DNA of 29,553 nt from the NCBI GenBank assembly GCA_964571195.1, contig CAZNAD010000023.1:1-29553 (forward strand), written 5' to 3'. The translations under genes were made by a program, and so were the position numbers. The DNA comes from PALSA-1006 sp964571195. GTDB lineage: Bacteria; Pseudomonadota; Gammaproteobacteria; Burkholderiales; Gallionellaceae. Positions 7,577 to 14,577 of this stretch are shown here, in pieces (the stretch's first letter is position 1; the number at the start of each line of letters is the position of its first letter). The notes below the pieces were generated by a model. It saw only the letters and a list, made by a program, of their open reading frames with translations. It made no database searches and was not told the origin of the DNA.

Positions 7577-8369
7577 GGACATCCTCCCCGGTAAAAGCGA
7601 ACGCGCCGTACCCCACCACCCTGTCCTTGCTGCCTGCGGTGTCGCCGGAGTTGCGCACATCGAGCAGATGCGGCGTGAGGTGATGCTGTCGCGCCGCGAT
7701 GATGAGGCCGTTGATCGGCGTGCCGCCGCAAGCTTGCTCATGCGTCAACGGCTGCAGCAACTTCAAGATGGATTGCACCGTCCCGTTGTCCACGTGCTGC
7801 GCGGCAGCGTAAGGCAGAAAGTGCGAAAGATCGGAGCTGATGACGATCAGCGTCTCGTCTCCGCCCCACACGGCTTCGAGCACCTCGGCCACCTCCTCCG
7901 GCGAAGCCATGCCCACCGCCAACGGCAGCAAAGTAAAATCGTCCAGCACGCTTTGCAGGAACGGCAATTGCACTTCCAGCGAATGCTCGAACTCGTGCGC
8001 CAGCGTATTGAGCGTGACTTGCGGCAAACTGGCGATGGCGCGTGCCGCTGCGGCATCCAGCATCACCCGTCCCAGCGGCGTATCGAACGCCTCCACATCG
8101 GGCAATGCCAAGCCTCGCACCGCCACACGATGCGTAGGCCCCAGCAACACCACCCGGCGGATGCGTGACGCGATAGGTGCGAGGGAGACATAAGCCGAGG
8201 CGGCGACAGCGCCGGAATAGATATACCCCGCATGCGGCACGATCAGCGCCTTGGGAACCAGATCAGGGGGATTCGCCTCGCGCAGAAACTGCCGCACATC
8301 CTGTACGAGCTGTCCGGGTTCGGCGGGGTAAAACATACCGGCGACGGCGGGTGGACGGATGCTAGACAT
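7566..8369 (-). CDS. amrB: AmmeMemoRadiSam system protein B (MEMO-like)
   Basis: The 267-residue protein is a MEMO family member, related to non-haem-iron dioxygenase folds; human MEMO1 binds a metal through two His and one Cys. The equivalent residues look present: His46 in VPHAGYIYSG, His80 in LGPTHRV and Cys214 in QACGGTPI. Further family blocks are HEFEHSLEVQLPFLQ and ISSDLSHF. GGGAGG before the ATG supports the start at 8369. It is the first gene of the amrB-amrA-amrS run. Family call is firm; the substrate, and whether the protein is an enzyme or a partner of the radical SAM protein, are unknown. Confidence 0.93.
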   Translation of the reverse strand: MSSIRPPAVAGMFYPAEPGQLVQDVRQFLREANPPDLVPKALIVPHAGYIYSGAVAASAYVSLAPIASRIRRVVLLGPTHRVAVRGLALPDVEAFDTPLGRVMLDAAAARAIASLPQVTLNTLAHEFEHSLEVQLPFLQSVLDDFTLLPLAVGMASPEEVAEVLEAVWGGDETLIVISSDLSHFLPYAAAQHVDNGTVQSILKLLQPLTHEQACGGTPINGLIIAARQHHLTPHLLDVRNSGDTAGSKDRVVGYGAFAFTGEDVHDV

Positions 8370-8489
8370 GACAACCTCCCTCTTGCGATATTGCGAACAT
8401 GGCGACGTAAATGTAAATCGTACACGGTCTAACTATCGGAGTAGGATGAAATCGCAACTCTTCCCTTCACCACCACAAGGAGTTCGATC

Positions 8490-8627
8490 ATGCCCAAATC
8501 CCACCACGCCGATAAAGACTCGAAAAAGAAGCCACTGTTGACCGCAAAAGAAAAACGAACCGCGAAACACGCGAAGAAGCATAGCAACGACACCCAGCCC
8601 TTCATCACTCCCACCACTACGCATTGA
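8490..8627 (+). CDS. Small basic protein, 45 residues, unknown function
   Basis: An AAGGAG ribosome-binding site 8 nt ahead of the ATG opens a 45-residue frame beginning MPKSHHADKDSKKK and ending TPTTTH. It is very rich in Lys and His, with about 13 Lys, and has no membrane segment or Cys. It is followed within 20 bp by a strong terminator, so it looks like a complete small gene of its own. Such short basic proteins could bind nucleic acid or be stress-induced, but I do not recognise a named family. The ribosome site plus terminator make it a likely real gene. Confidence 0.65.
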   Translation: MPKSHHADKDSKKKPLLTAKEKRTAKHAKKHSNDTQPFITPTTTH

Positions 8628-8645
8628 ACGCGGTAGCAGTCATTA

Positions 8646-8669
8646 AAAAGCCCGGCATGCCGGGCTTTT
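8646..8669. terminator. Bidirectional terminator
   Basis: A perfect 24-bp palindrome AAAAGCCCGGCA/TGCCGGGCTTTT leaves a T-run on either strand. It ends the small basic gene (plus) and yjbQ (minus, stop at 8685). Confidence 0.88.
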
Positions 8670-8684
8670 CTTCGCTCGCAACAA

Positions 8685-9104
8685 CTACTCTCCCTGCACC
8701 GTCACCACGATGCGCCGACTGCCGCCCTGCTCGCGATGCTCACACAGATAGATACCCTGCCAAGTCCCCAGCTTGGGCTGACCGTTGCAAACGGGGATGT
8801 TCAGGCTTGCGCCGAGCAGGCTGGATTTGATGTGTGCGGGCAGATCGTCCGCGCCCTCGTCGCGATGGCGGTAATAAGGTTCGTCTTCCGGCACGGCGCG
8901 GTTGAACCAGCTCTCGAAATCCTGCCGCACCGTCGGGTCGGCGTTCTCGTTCAGCGTGAGCGATGCCGAGGTGTGCAGGATGAAAACGTTCATCATGCCG
9001 ACCTTGAAATCGCGCAGCTCCGGCAACTGGCGCACTATCTCTTCAGTCACCAGATGGAAGCCGCGCGGCCTGGGTTGAAGTCGTATCTCTTTTTGCAGCC
9101 ACAT
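8685..9104 (-). CDS. yjbQ: YjbQ family protein (UPF0047), putative secondary thiamine-phosphate synthase
   Basis: The 139-residue protein belongs to the YjbQ/UPF0047 family, annotated as secondary thiamine-phosphate synthase because E. coli YjbQ can rescue a thiE mutant; its primary job is uncertain. Typical blocks are present: ILHTSASLTLNENADP (about 46-61), the acidic EPYYRHRDEGADDLPAHIKSSLLG, and the C-terminal LGTWQGIYLCEHR and RRIVVTVQGE. Length is normal. It lies near the AmmeMemoRadiSam genes, and a remnant of its 3' end sits directly behind amrS, so the link between the two may be old. Assignment is firm; cellular role is not. Confidence 0.92.
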   Translation of the reverse strand: MWLQKEIRLQPRPRGFHLVTEEIVRQLPELRDFKVGMMNVFILHTSASLTLNENADPTVRQDFESWFNRAVPEDEPYYRHRDEGADDLPAHIKSSLLGASLNIPVCNGQPKLGTWQGIYLCEHREQGGSRRIVVTVQGE

Positions 9105-9441
9105 GATGTCGATGTCGGAATGAAAGGAGCGATAGCATTATCGCGAAGAATAACGATTCCCGCTTGTCGCTCCATATAAATACTGACTCATCTGACTTTG
9201 CATAGATTAAAACCAGATTCGCCAGTAGCCCGAAAACTGAGAGTCCTCTCTAAGTGCCCCCCCACCCCAGCCCTCCCCCAGGGGGAGAGGGAGTTAGAGC
9301 GGAGATGCTTTGGGGTTTAGTCCCTCTCCCACCGGGGGAGGGATTAGGGAGGGGGAACACGCTCCATTCCCCAATCCACAAATGGAAACACCCGCTTCGG
9401 CTTGTATGGTTTGTGCGGTGCCCCCTAAGTGTTCCGCCCCA
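9105..9441. other. Gene-free stretch between yjbQ and the histidine kinase gene
   Basis: These 337 bp hold the large palindromic repeat at 9254-9358 and a small hairpin at 9129-9144 (GCGATA-GCAT-TATCGC) just upstream of yjbQ. No convincing coding frame is seen. The yjbQ promoter should lie within 9105-9250, but I cannot name boxes with confidence. Confidence 0.6.
9254..9358 (+). repeat. Long copy of the CCCTCTCCC palindromic repeat (left of the two-component genes)
   Basis: Two G/C-rich stem-loops (around 9280-9293 and 9321-9342) are joined by a linker with GAGTTAGAGCGGAGATGCTTTG. The 105-bp unit matches the reverse complement of 11504-11608 with only about nine differences by eye, one of them a single-base gap. 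The outer ends GTGCCCCC and GGGGGAACAC also pair. Confidence 0.85.
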
Positions 9442-10695
9442 TCAAGCCAGCGGCAACCTCACCTCGAAACACGCGCCACCTTCGGCGCGCGGCAGACATG
9501 ACACCTTGCCGCCGTGCCGTTCGGCGATCTGCCGCACCAGCGCCAGCCCCAGCCCGTAGCTGCCCTCTTTCTCGCGACTGCCCGCCGGACGGTAGAACGG
9601 CTCGAAGATACGCTCGCGCTCTTCCGCCGCGATCCCGTTGCCGTTGTCGCATACCCGGATCACCGCCTGCCCGGCATCTTTGCCCAGGCTCGCGGTCACC
9701 TCGTTCCCGCCGTGCCGCCGCGCGTTCTCCAGCAGGTTGCGCAATAAACGGCGCAACAGACGTTCGTCGCCCTGCAGATTCAACGGCAGCGCTTCGCAAT
9801 TGGCCTCGCTGCGCGCGCACTCCTCGGCCAGCAAGGCGGCGACATCCACATCGGCAATATGCAATGGCTCGCGCGTCGCATCCAGCCTGCTGGCCAGCAG
9901 AATTTCTTCAATAAGCTGATCCAGCTCCGCGATGTTCTGGCGCAGCTCGGCCTGCAACTCCGGCACAGGGCGCTCCGCCTGCATTTCCAGCGCGAGGCGG
10001 ATGCGCGTGAGCGGCGAACGCAGCTCGTGCGAGGCATTGGCCAGCAGTTGTTTATGCGCCGCCAGCAAAGACTCGATACGCTCCGCCGCTTGATTGAAAC
10101 TGTGCGCCAGCGAAGAGACCTCGTCACAGCCACGAGTCTCCACGCGCGTCTTGAAATCACCCTCGCCCAACGCCTCCACCGCCTGCTTCAAACCCTCCAG
10201 GCGCTTGGTCATGCGCCGCGTCATCGGATAGGCCACCACCGCCACCACCAGACCGATCAACACCAGCATCATGAAGATCGGCAACGGCGGACGCGGGCGG
10301 TCATGCGGCGGCTGGGCCAGCAGCCAGCGACCATCCGGCAGATGCATGGCCCAAGCCGACTCGTGCCCCGGACGATGCAACCACTCGTTATCCGGCGCAT
10401 CCGGCGCGGGCGGCATCAGCGCCGGGCCGGTGTGCGCCAACAGATGATGGTCGGCGGAATACAGCGAGATACGCGGCAAAGCAGGCCGCGCCAACCGTTC
10501 CAGCACGGCCTGCTGCTGTTCGGGCGGCGCATCGGCGGAAGGCAAAGCCAGCATGATCACATCGCGCACCGTCTGGAACATCTGGTTCTGCGGCGATTCC
10601 GCCCCCTGAAAATGCCAGAGTGCACCGGCCAGCACCACCAGCAACGCAAGGCTGGCGATCACGCCCATGTAGATCTGGAAATAGAGCTTCCTCAT
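9442..10695 (-). CDS. CpxA-like sensor histidine kinase
   Basis: The 417-residue inner-membrane kinase has a first membrane segment at about 8-28, a periplasmic region of some 110 residues, a second membrane segment at about 139-157, then HAMP, dimerisation and ATPase domains. The phospho-acceptor is His223 in ASHELRSPLTR. N-box asparagines are near 320 and 324; DNGNGI (350-355) and GLGLAL (from 381) form the ATP lid. The gene overlaps the regulator gene by 4 bp, so the pair is one unit. The short periplasmic loop, the partner and the Spy-like neighbour fit envelope-stress sensing of CpxA type. The call as CpxA-like rests mainly on context. Confidence 0.88.
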   Translation of the reverse strand: MRKLYFQIYMGVIASLALLVVLAGALWHFQGAESPQNQMFQTVRDVIMLALPSADAPPEQQQAVLERLARPALPRISLYSADHHLLAHTGPALMPPAPDAPDNEWLHRPGHESAWAMHLPDGRWLLAQPPHDRPRPPLPIFMMLVLIGLVVAVVAYPMTRRMTKRLEGLKQAVEALGEGDFKTRVETRGCDEVSSLAHSFNQAAERIESLLAAHKQLLANASHELRSPLTRIRLALEMQAERPVPELQAELRQNIAELDQLIEEILLASRLDATREPLHIADVDVAALLAEECARSEANCEALPLNLQGDERLLRRLLRNLLENARRHGGNEVTASLGKDAGQAVIRVCDNGNGIAAEERERIFEPFYRPAGSREKEGSYGLGLALVRQIAERHGGKVSCLPRAEGGACFEVRLPLA

Positions 10696-11393
10696 GCCGC
10701 GCCCTCCTCGCCATCCTGATTGCGTGCGAACACATAACCCGCCCCGCGCAGCGTGATGATGCGGCGCGGATGTTTCGGGTCATCCTCGATGGCCGCGCGG
10801 ATACGCGAGATATGCACGTCGATGGAGCGGTCAAACGCCTCCAGTGGCTCGCCCTTCACGGCATCCAGCAACTGCTCGCGGCTCATCACCCGTCCCGGTT
10901 TATCGGCCAGCGCGACCAGCAGATCGAACTGGTACGAAGTCATCTCGCACGGCTTGCCCTCCACGCGCACCAAGCGCGCGCCACGGTCGATCTCCAGCCT
11001 GCCGAAACGCAACACCTCAGCGCCGCCCACCTTGCCGCGCCGCAAGATCGCCTTCAACCGCGCCAGCAACTCGCGCGGCTCAAAAGGCTTGGGCAGATAA
11101 TCATCCGCGCCCATCTCCAAGCCGAGGATGCGATCCATCGCCTCGCCGCGCGCGGTCAACATCAATACCGGAATAGTGGAGAAAACGCGCAACTGGCGAC
11201 ACGCATCCAACCCGTCGCCGTCCGGCAACATCAAGTCCAGCACAAGGGCGTCGTAAGCCTCCTGCTTCAAAGCTTGCAGGCCGGGAGCAATCGCGTGGCG
11301 CGCATCAACGCTGTAACCGGCATTGCCCAGATACTGCTGCAACATGCCGCACAAGCGTTCGTCGTCGTCGATGATGAGGATGCGATGGTTCAT
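10692..11393 (-). CDS. CpxR-like OmpR-family response regulator
   Basis: The 233-residue regulator has a receiver domain with Asp9-Asp10-Asp11, phospho-acceptor Asp53, Thr80 and Lys102, and a C-terminal winged helix ending RRIITLRGAGYVFA. The segment LGLEMGADDYLPKPFEPRELLARLKAILRR is very close to that of E. coli CpxR as I recall it. An ATG 12 bp upstream is open, but GGAG lies just ahead of the ATG at 11393, so MNHRILIIDDD is taken as the start. It is translated together with the kinase gene. A GTAAA-N5-GTAAA box upstream of the nearby Spy-like gene fits CpxR-type DNA binding. Confidence 0.92.
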   Translation of the reverse strand: MNHRILIIDDDERLCGMLQQYLGNAGYSVDARHAIAPGLQALKQEAYDALVLDLMLPDGDGLDACRQLRVFSTIPVLMLTARGEAMDRILGLEMGADDYLPKPFEPRELLARLKAILRRGKVGGAEVLRFGRLEIDRGARLVRVEGKPCEMTSYQFDLLVALADKPGRVMSREQLLDAVKGEPLEAFDRSIDVHISRIRAAIEDDPKHPRRIITLRGAGYVFARNQDGEEGAA

Positions 11394-11412
11394 GTGAAAC
11401 TCCAAAATAATT

Positions 11413-11436
11413 GCCCCGCATCATACCAAGCGGGGC
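11413..11436. promoter_or_regulatory. Hairpin in the regulator-gene leader
   Basis: GCCCCGC and GCGGGGC, 7-bp arms with a 10-nt loop, lie about 20-45 bp upstream of the regulator start on the transcribed side. Two weaker hairpins follow farther upstream (11448-11460 and 11479-11494, TTACTG-TTAG-CAGTAA). They could shape the leader RNA or mark regulator sites; no function is shown. Confidence 0.35.
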
Positions 11437-11503
11437 GAAGCATTCGTCAGTTAGCAACTGAGATTGCCATTCCCTTCCTTACTGTTAGCAGTAAAACAAA
11501 GAC

Positions 11504-11608
11504 TGTTCCCCCACCCTAATCCCTCCCCCGGTGGGAGAGGGACTTAACCCAAAGCCTCTACGCTCTAACTCCCTCTCCCACCGGGGGAGGGCTGGGGTGG
11601 GGGAACAC
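11504..11608 (-). repeat. Long copy of the CCCTCTCCC palindromic repeat (right of the two-component genes)
   Basis: This is the inverted partner of 9254-9358, near 91-92% alike by manual alignment, with the same two stem-loops and the same linker. It separates the Spy-like gene from the regulator gene. Together the two copies bracket the kinase-regulator pair in opposite orientation. Confidence 0.85.
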
Positions 11609-11679
11609 GCGGAGAAAAACCCAAACTTCCAGCTTGATGAACGGTTTGGTTTATACCCATACAAGAGACTGATGAGCCC

Positions 11680-12276
11680 TTAACCGCGATGCATCCAGCC
11701 GCGCTTCCCCATCTTCTCTTCCAGTTTGGCGCGTTGCTCCGGCGTCAGCACCCCGGCCACATCCTCCATCGTCTGGATCGCCAGCTTGCTCGCCTCATCG
11801 GCCAGCTTCATCTGCTCGGCACGCAGCGTCTCGATGGCCGCCTTGTCTATCGTCGCCGCCGACATCAGCTTGCGCATCTGCACATGGTTGTCGCGCATCT
11901 TCTCGGCCAGCGGTGCGCCCTTCTCCACCGAGGCCTTCACGATGGCGGATACTTTCGCCTTCTGCTCATCGCTCGCCTTCACCTCTTTCAGCATGTGCTG
12001 CATACGCTTGTCGGCAAACTTGTTGGCCTGCTCCACATCCACCGGCTTGCCGGACATAAACGCCTCCGGCCCGCCGTGATGACCAAAGCCCGGCTCGCAA
12101 GCGAACGACTTGCCCGCAAAGAAGCCGAGGCCAAACACCAGCATCAGCCCCAACACCTTGCCGAAACAGCGACCGCGATGCCCGCCGTGGCAACGATGCT
12201 CATGCCTGTTGCTGCCGCAGCAACGGTCTTTATTCTCGGTGTTCGTATCTTGCGTGGTCGTAGTTTGTTCGCTCAT
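11680..12276 (-). CDS. Spy/CpxP-like envelope-stress protein with Cys/His-rich N terminus
   Basis: This 198-residue protein resembles Spy/CpxP, periplasmic ATP-independent chaperones or stress modulators. The C-terminal half is helical and charged and contains the LTxxQ motif (LTPEQRAKLEEKM). The start at 12276 follows AAGGAGAACGAA; an upstream ATG at 12306 lacks such a site. Unusually, the first 38 residues are polar and carry CC, HEHRCHGGH and GRC (Cys19, Cys20, His25, His27, Cys29, His30, His33, Cys37), followed by one hydrophobic segment (about 40-55) and then Ala-Cys. It may be anchored with the Cys/His tail in the cytosol, or processed after residue 59. The neighbouring CpxAR-like pair and the upstream box suggest it is their target. 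Confidence 0.85.
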   Translation of the reverse strand: MSEQTTTTQDTNTENKDRCCGSNRHEHRCHGGHRGRCFGKVLGLMLVFGLGFFAGKSFACEPGFGHHGGPEAFMSGKPVDVEQANKFADKRMQHMLKEVKASDEQKAKVSAIVKASVEKGAPLAEKMRDNHVQMRKLMSAATIDKAAIETLRAEQMKLADEASKLAIQTMEDVAGVLTPEQRAKLEEKMGKRGWMHRG

Positions 12277-12365
12277 TTCGTTCTCCTTGAAAGTTTGATG
12301 CCGCACCGTGTGTGGCGGCTGGGTGTCACTTTAGGAGCAGAGCGTTGCTGACATTTGTGGGAAAG

Positions 12366-12380
12366 GTAAAGATTTGTAAA
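12366..12380 (-). promoter_or_regulatory. Candidate CpxR box upstream of the Spy-like gene
   Basis: GTAAA-GATTT-GTAAA on the plus strand is an exact match to the classic CpxR consensus GTAAA-N5-GTAAA. It lies about 90 bp upstream of the Spy-like start, in the region shared with the divergent fic gene. The regulator gene 1 kb away is CpxR-like. No clear -10 hexamer was assigned. Confidence 0.6.
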
Positions 12381-12450
12381 GCAGCGCCACTCGCCGCGCC
12401 GAAATGCAGAGCAGCCCCCAAGTTGCAATGACGCATACTGCGTGCCCGCA

Positions 12451-12529
12451 TGAAAGATTTAATTGCGAGCACTTTATTAAGCGTATAACATAGAAACACT
12501 TAATAAGGATGGCGCAATTAAACCTTTCC
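12451..12529. promoter_or_regulatory. Large imperfect palindrome ending at the fic start codon
   Basis: Arms at 12451-12483 and 12497-12529 pair imperfectly over 33 bp, about three quarters matching. The best blocks are GAAAG-N-TTTAATTGCG with CGCAATTAAA-N-CTTTC, and CTTATTAAG-like inner blocks. The spacer TATAACATAGAAA is AT-rich. The second arm ends one base before the fic ATG and leaves no Shine-Dalgarno, so it could hide or define the start, or be a regulator operator. Confidence 0.6.
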
Positions 12530-12530
12530 A

Positions 12531-13730
12531 ATGCGTAAAACCGATCTTCATCCCGACCTAAAAAGAACCTGTGTGCCGATACCGGGACACTCTGGATGCT
12601 TTGCCGTTATCCCCCCCGCAGCACCTGTCAGCGTCAATGTCACGGCTTGTCATGGGCTGCTGGTGCTCGCCCAAAGGGAACTGGAACTACTGACCGACGC
12701 GATCAACCGGAATCCGCACGATGCCGAGTTGCTGATGTACATGCTAAATCGGCGTGAAGCTGTCGACAGCAGCCAGATCGAAGGCACACACACCGGCTTC
12801 GATGGCCTGCTGATACACGAGATCGAAGCAGGAACAGAAGACGAAGTAAGCGATACTGATGCCAATGCAACCATGAACTATGTACGCGCCTTCATGGCGG
12901 GCGCGCGCGAAATCGATCTATATGGCCAAGCGGCGCTGAACCTGAACCTCGTCCGCAATCTGCATGCGCAATTGATGGCGGGGCAAACCCAATATGCGCC
13001 CGGACAATGGCGCGACCGGCAAAACTACATCGGCCTGCGCATGGAGACAGCACGCTACATCCCGCCGCCGCCCGGCGAAGTGCCGCGACTGATGGACGAC
13101 CTGCTTGGACTGCTGCAATACGAGCCGGATGGCGTAGCAATAGTCAGCGTACTGCTGCGCGCCGCGATCGCACATGTGCAATTCGAAGCGATCCATCCAT
13201 TTCTGGATGGCAACGGACGCACCGGCCGCCTGCTACTGCCGCTAATGCTCAAGGCCGAGGGCAAGCCCCCCATCCACCTCGCCTCGTTCCTGAAACTGCG
13301 CCAACAGGAATACTACGATGCGCTATTGCAAGTGCAGACCAAGCTGCAATGGGAACCGTGGATACGCCTCTTTCTGGAAAGCGTGATCGCCTCATGCCGA
13401 CACACCACCAGACTGTTCGATGACATGCGCGCCATACACCAACGCTGGCAAAACCTGCTGACCCAACAAGGCAAGCGCCGGCACGCCACCATCTGGAAAG
13501 TCGGAGGACTGCTGCTGGGGCAACCCGTGGTAACGATCAACTCGATCACACAACGTCTGGGCGTCACCTTCCCCGCAGCCAACGATGCCGTATCCGAACT
13601 GGTTGCGCTGGACATACTGCGCCCTGCCACCCAGCAAAGGCGACACCGCGTCTTTCATGCCCACGAAGTGATGAACGTGCTTTACAGCGGGCTTGATGCA
13701 GTGATCGAGGATGTCGGGCAATACACCTGA
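12531..13730 (+). CDS. Fic family protein (class II AMPylase) with C-terminal winged helix
   Basis: Fic proteins usually transfer AMP from ATP to a target protein. The 399-residue protein has the active-site motif HPFLDGNGRTGR (222-233), with catalytic His222 and the phosphate-binding loop intact. The inhibitory helix motif SxxxEG is at Ser80-Glu84-Gly85, ahead of the Fic core, which makes it class II (self-inhibited within one chain). The C-terminal third (about 310-390) looks like a winged helix and may bind DNA. No partner toxin or antitoxin is adjacent. The ATG at 12531 has no ribosome-binding site because a palindrome abuts it; a later start is possible but would trim the conserved N-terminal region. 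Confidence 0.9.
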   Translation: MRKTDLHPDLKRTCVPIPGHSGCFAVIPPAAPVSVNVTACHGLLVLAQRELELLTDAINRNPHDAELLMYMLNRREAVDSSQIEGTHTGFDGLLIHEIEAGTEDEVSDTDANATMNYVRAFMAGAREIDLYGQAALNLNLVRNLHAQLMAGQTQYAPGQWRDRQNYIGLRMETARYIPPPPGEVPRLMDDLLGLLQYEPDGVAIVSVLLRAAIAHVQFEAIHPFLDGNGRTGRLLLPLMLKAEGKPPIHLASFLKLRQQEYYDALLQVQTKLQWEPWIRLFLESVIASCRHTTRLFDDMRAIHQRWQNLLTQQGKRRHATIWKVGGLLLGQPVVTINSITQRLGVTFPAANDAVSELVALDILRPATQQRRHRVFHAHEVMNVLYSGLDAVIEDVGQYT

Positions 13731-14034
13731 GACGATGATCGAATCGAAAGCCAATTCCTCAGTTTCATTGACACACCCCGTCGCACTCAAATACAGTTCG
13801 TCCCACTTGCAAATCTGCCCGATGCACATCCCGCCGCACGAACGGCGCGAGGCTAAAGGCGAATTCCCCCAGAACAGGAGCTGGCGCAAGACACAAACCC
13901 GCAATGACGGGTGATAGCCAGCATCACGACTGTTCGCAAAAGGGGAAGCACTTGTCTCATTTCTCACTAAGCATCCGCAACTCAGACCAGATAAATCGTG
14001 GTCTCCCCCAAATTTCTCCGTTTAATTTTGCTAA
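13731..14034. other. Gene-free stretch between fic and the ORF6N gene
   Basis: These 304 bp show no convincing gene. The open frames on either strand lack ribosome-binding sites and family resemblance. A 6-bp inverted repeat (AGACCA at 13984 with TGGTCT at 13999) stands about 30-50 bp ahead of the ORF6N gene and could be part of its control region. Confidence 0.5.
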
Positions 14035-14577
14035 ATGAGCAAATCTTCTCTATTGCCGCTGGAAACAATTACGCACCGCATTCTGTTGCTGCGCGAGCAA
14101 AAAGTTTTGCTGGATGCAGATTTGTCCATGCTCTACGGCGTGGAAACCAAGGTGCTGCTACAAGCGGTCAAGCGCAACCTAGAGCGATTCCCGGAAGACT
14201 TTATGTTTCAGCTTACCAATCATGAGTTTAACGTCTTGAGGTCACAATCTGTGACCTCAAGTTCGGAGGCTCTGGAAACGCTACGATGGGGCGGTCGGCG
14301 CACCGCGCCCTATGCCTTCACCGAACAAGGTGTCGCCATGCTCTCCAGCGTCCTGCGCAGCGAGCGTGCCATTCAGGTCAATATTGAGATCATGCGTGCC
14401 TTTGTGCGATTGCGGCAAATGCTCGCCACCAATGCCGAGCTTTCCCAAAAACTCACCGCCCTTGAAAAGAAATACGACATACGTTTCAAAGCCGTCTTTG
14501 AAGCCATCCACGACTTGATGGCTCTCTATCCCCTCTCCCTTGCAGGGAGAGGGCTAGGGAGAGGGGAGACTCCATGA
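14035..14577 (+). CDS. ORF6N domain protein, C terminus replaced by a repeat
   Basis: The 180-residue protein carries an N-terminal ORF6N domain (about residues 10-95: RILLLREQKVLLDADLSMLYGV through ERFPEDFMFQLT), a DNA-binding module common in phage antirepressor-like proteins and also chromosomal. The middle, WGGRRTAPYAFTEQGVAMLSSVL, and the following helix pair are typical. Homologs usually end with a short basic tail after the ELM-type helix; here the last 16 residues (YPLSLAGRGLGRGETP) are encoded by a palindromic repeat, so the natural tail has been lost. No Shine-Dalgarno is visible ahead of the ATG. The stop overlaps the next start by 4 bp. Phage link or host regulator cannot be decided. 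Confidence 0.85.
   Translation: MSKSSLLPLETITHRILLLREQKVLLDADLSMLYGVETKVLLQAVKRNLERFPEDFMFQLTNHEFNVLRSQSVTSSSEALETLRWGGRRTAPYAFTEQGVAMLSSVLRSERAIQVNIEIMRAFVRLRQMLATNAELSQKLTALEKKYDIRFKAVFEAIHDLMALYPLSLAGRGLGRGETP
14530..14566. repeat. CCCTCTCCC palindromic repeat at the ORF6N/methyltransferase junction
   Basis: CCCCTCTCCCTTGCAGGGAG forms a stem-loop, followed by AGGGCTAGGGAGAGGGG. The copy encodes the end of the ORF6N protein, and its last GGGGAG lies 8 nt before the methyltransferase ATG, where it can act as the ribosome-binding site. Confidence 0.8.

Noticed and set aside
9254..9358. Regular stem-loops that might suggest a CRISPR array or an attenuator
   Set aside because: There is no run of direct repeats with unique spacers; the unit is a dispersed palindrome with inverted and partial copies elsewhere in the window.
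13392..13967. 191-codon minus-strand frame running from the fic gene into the 13731-14034 gap
   Set aside because: About half of it is antisense to fic, there is no ribosome-binding site, and no recognisable fold or family appears.
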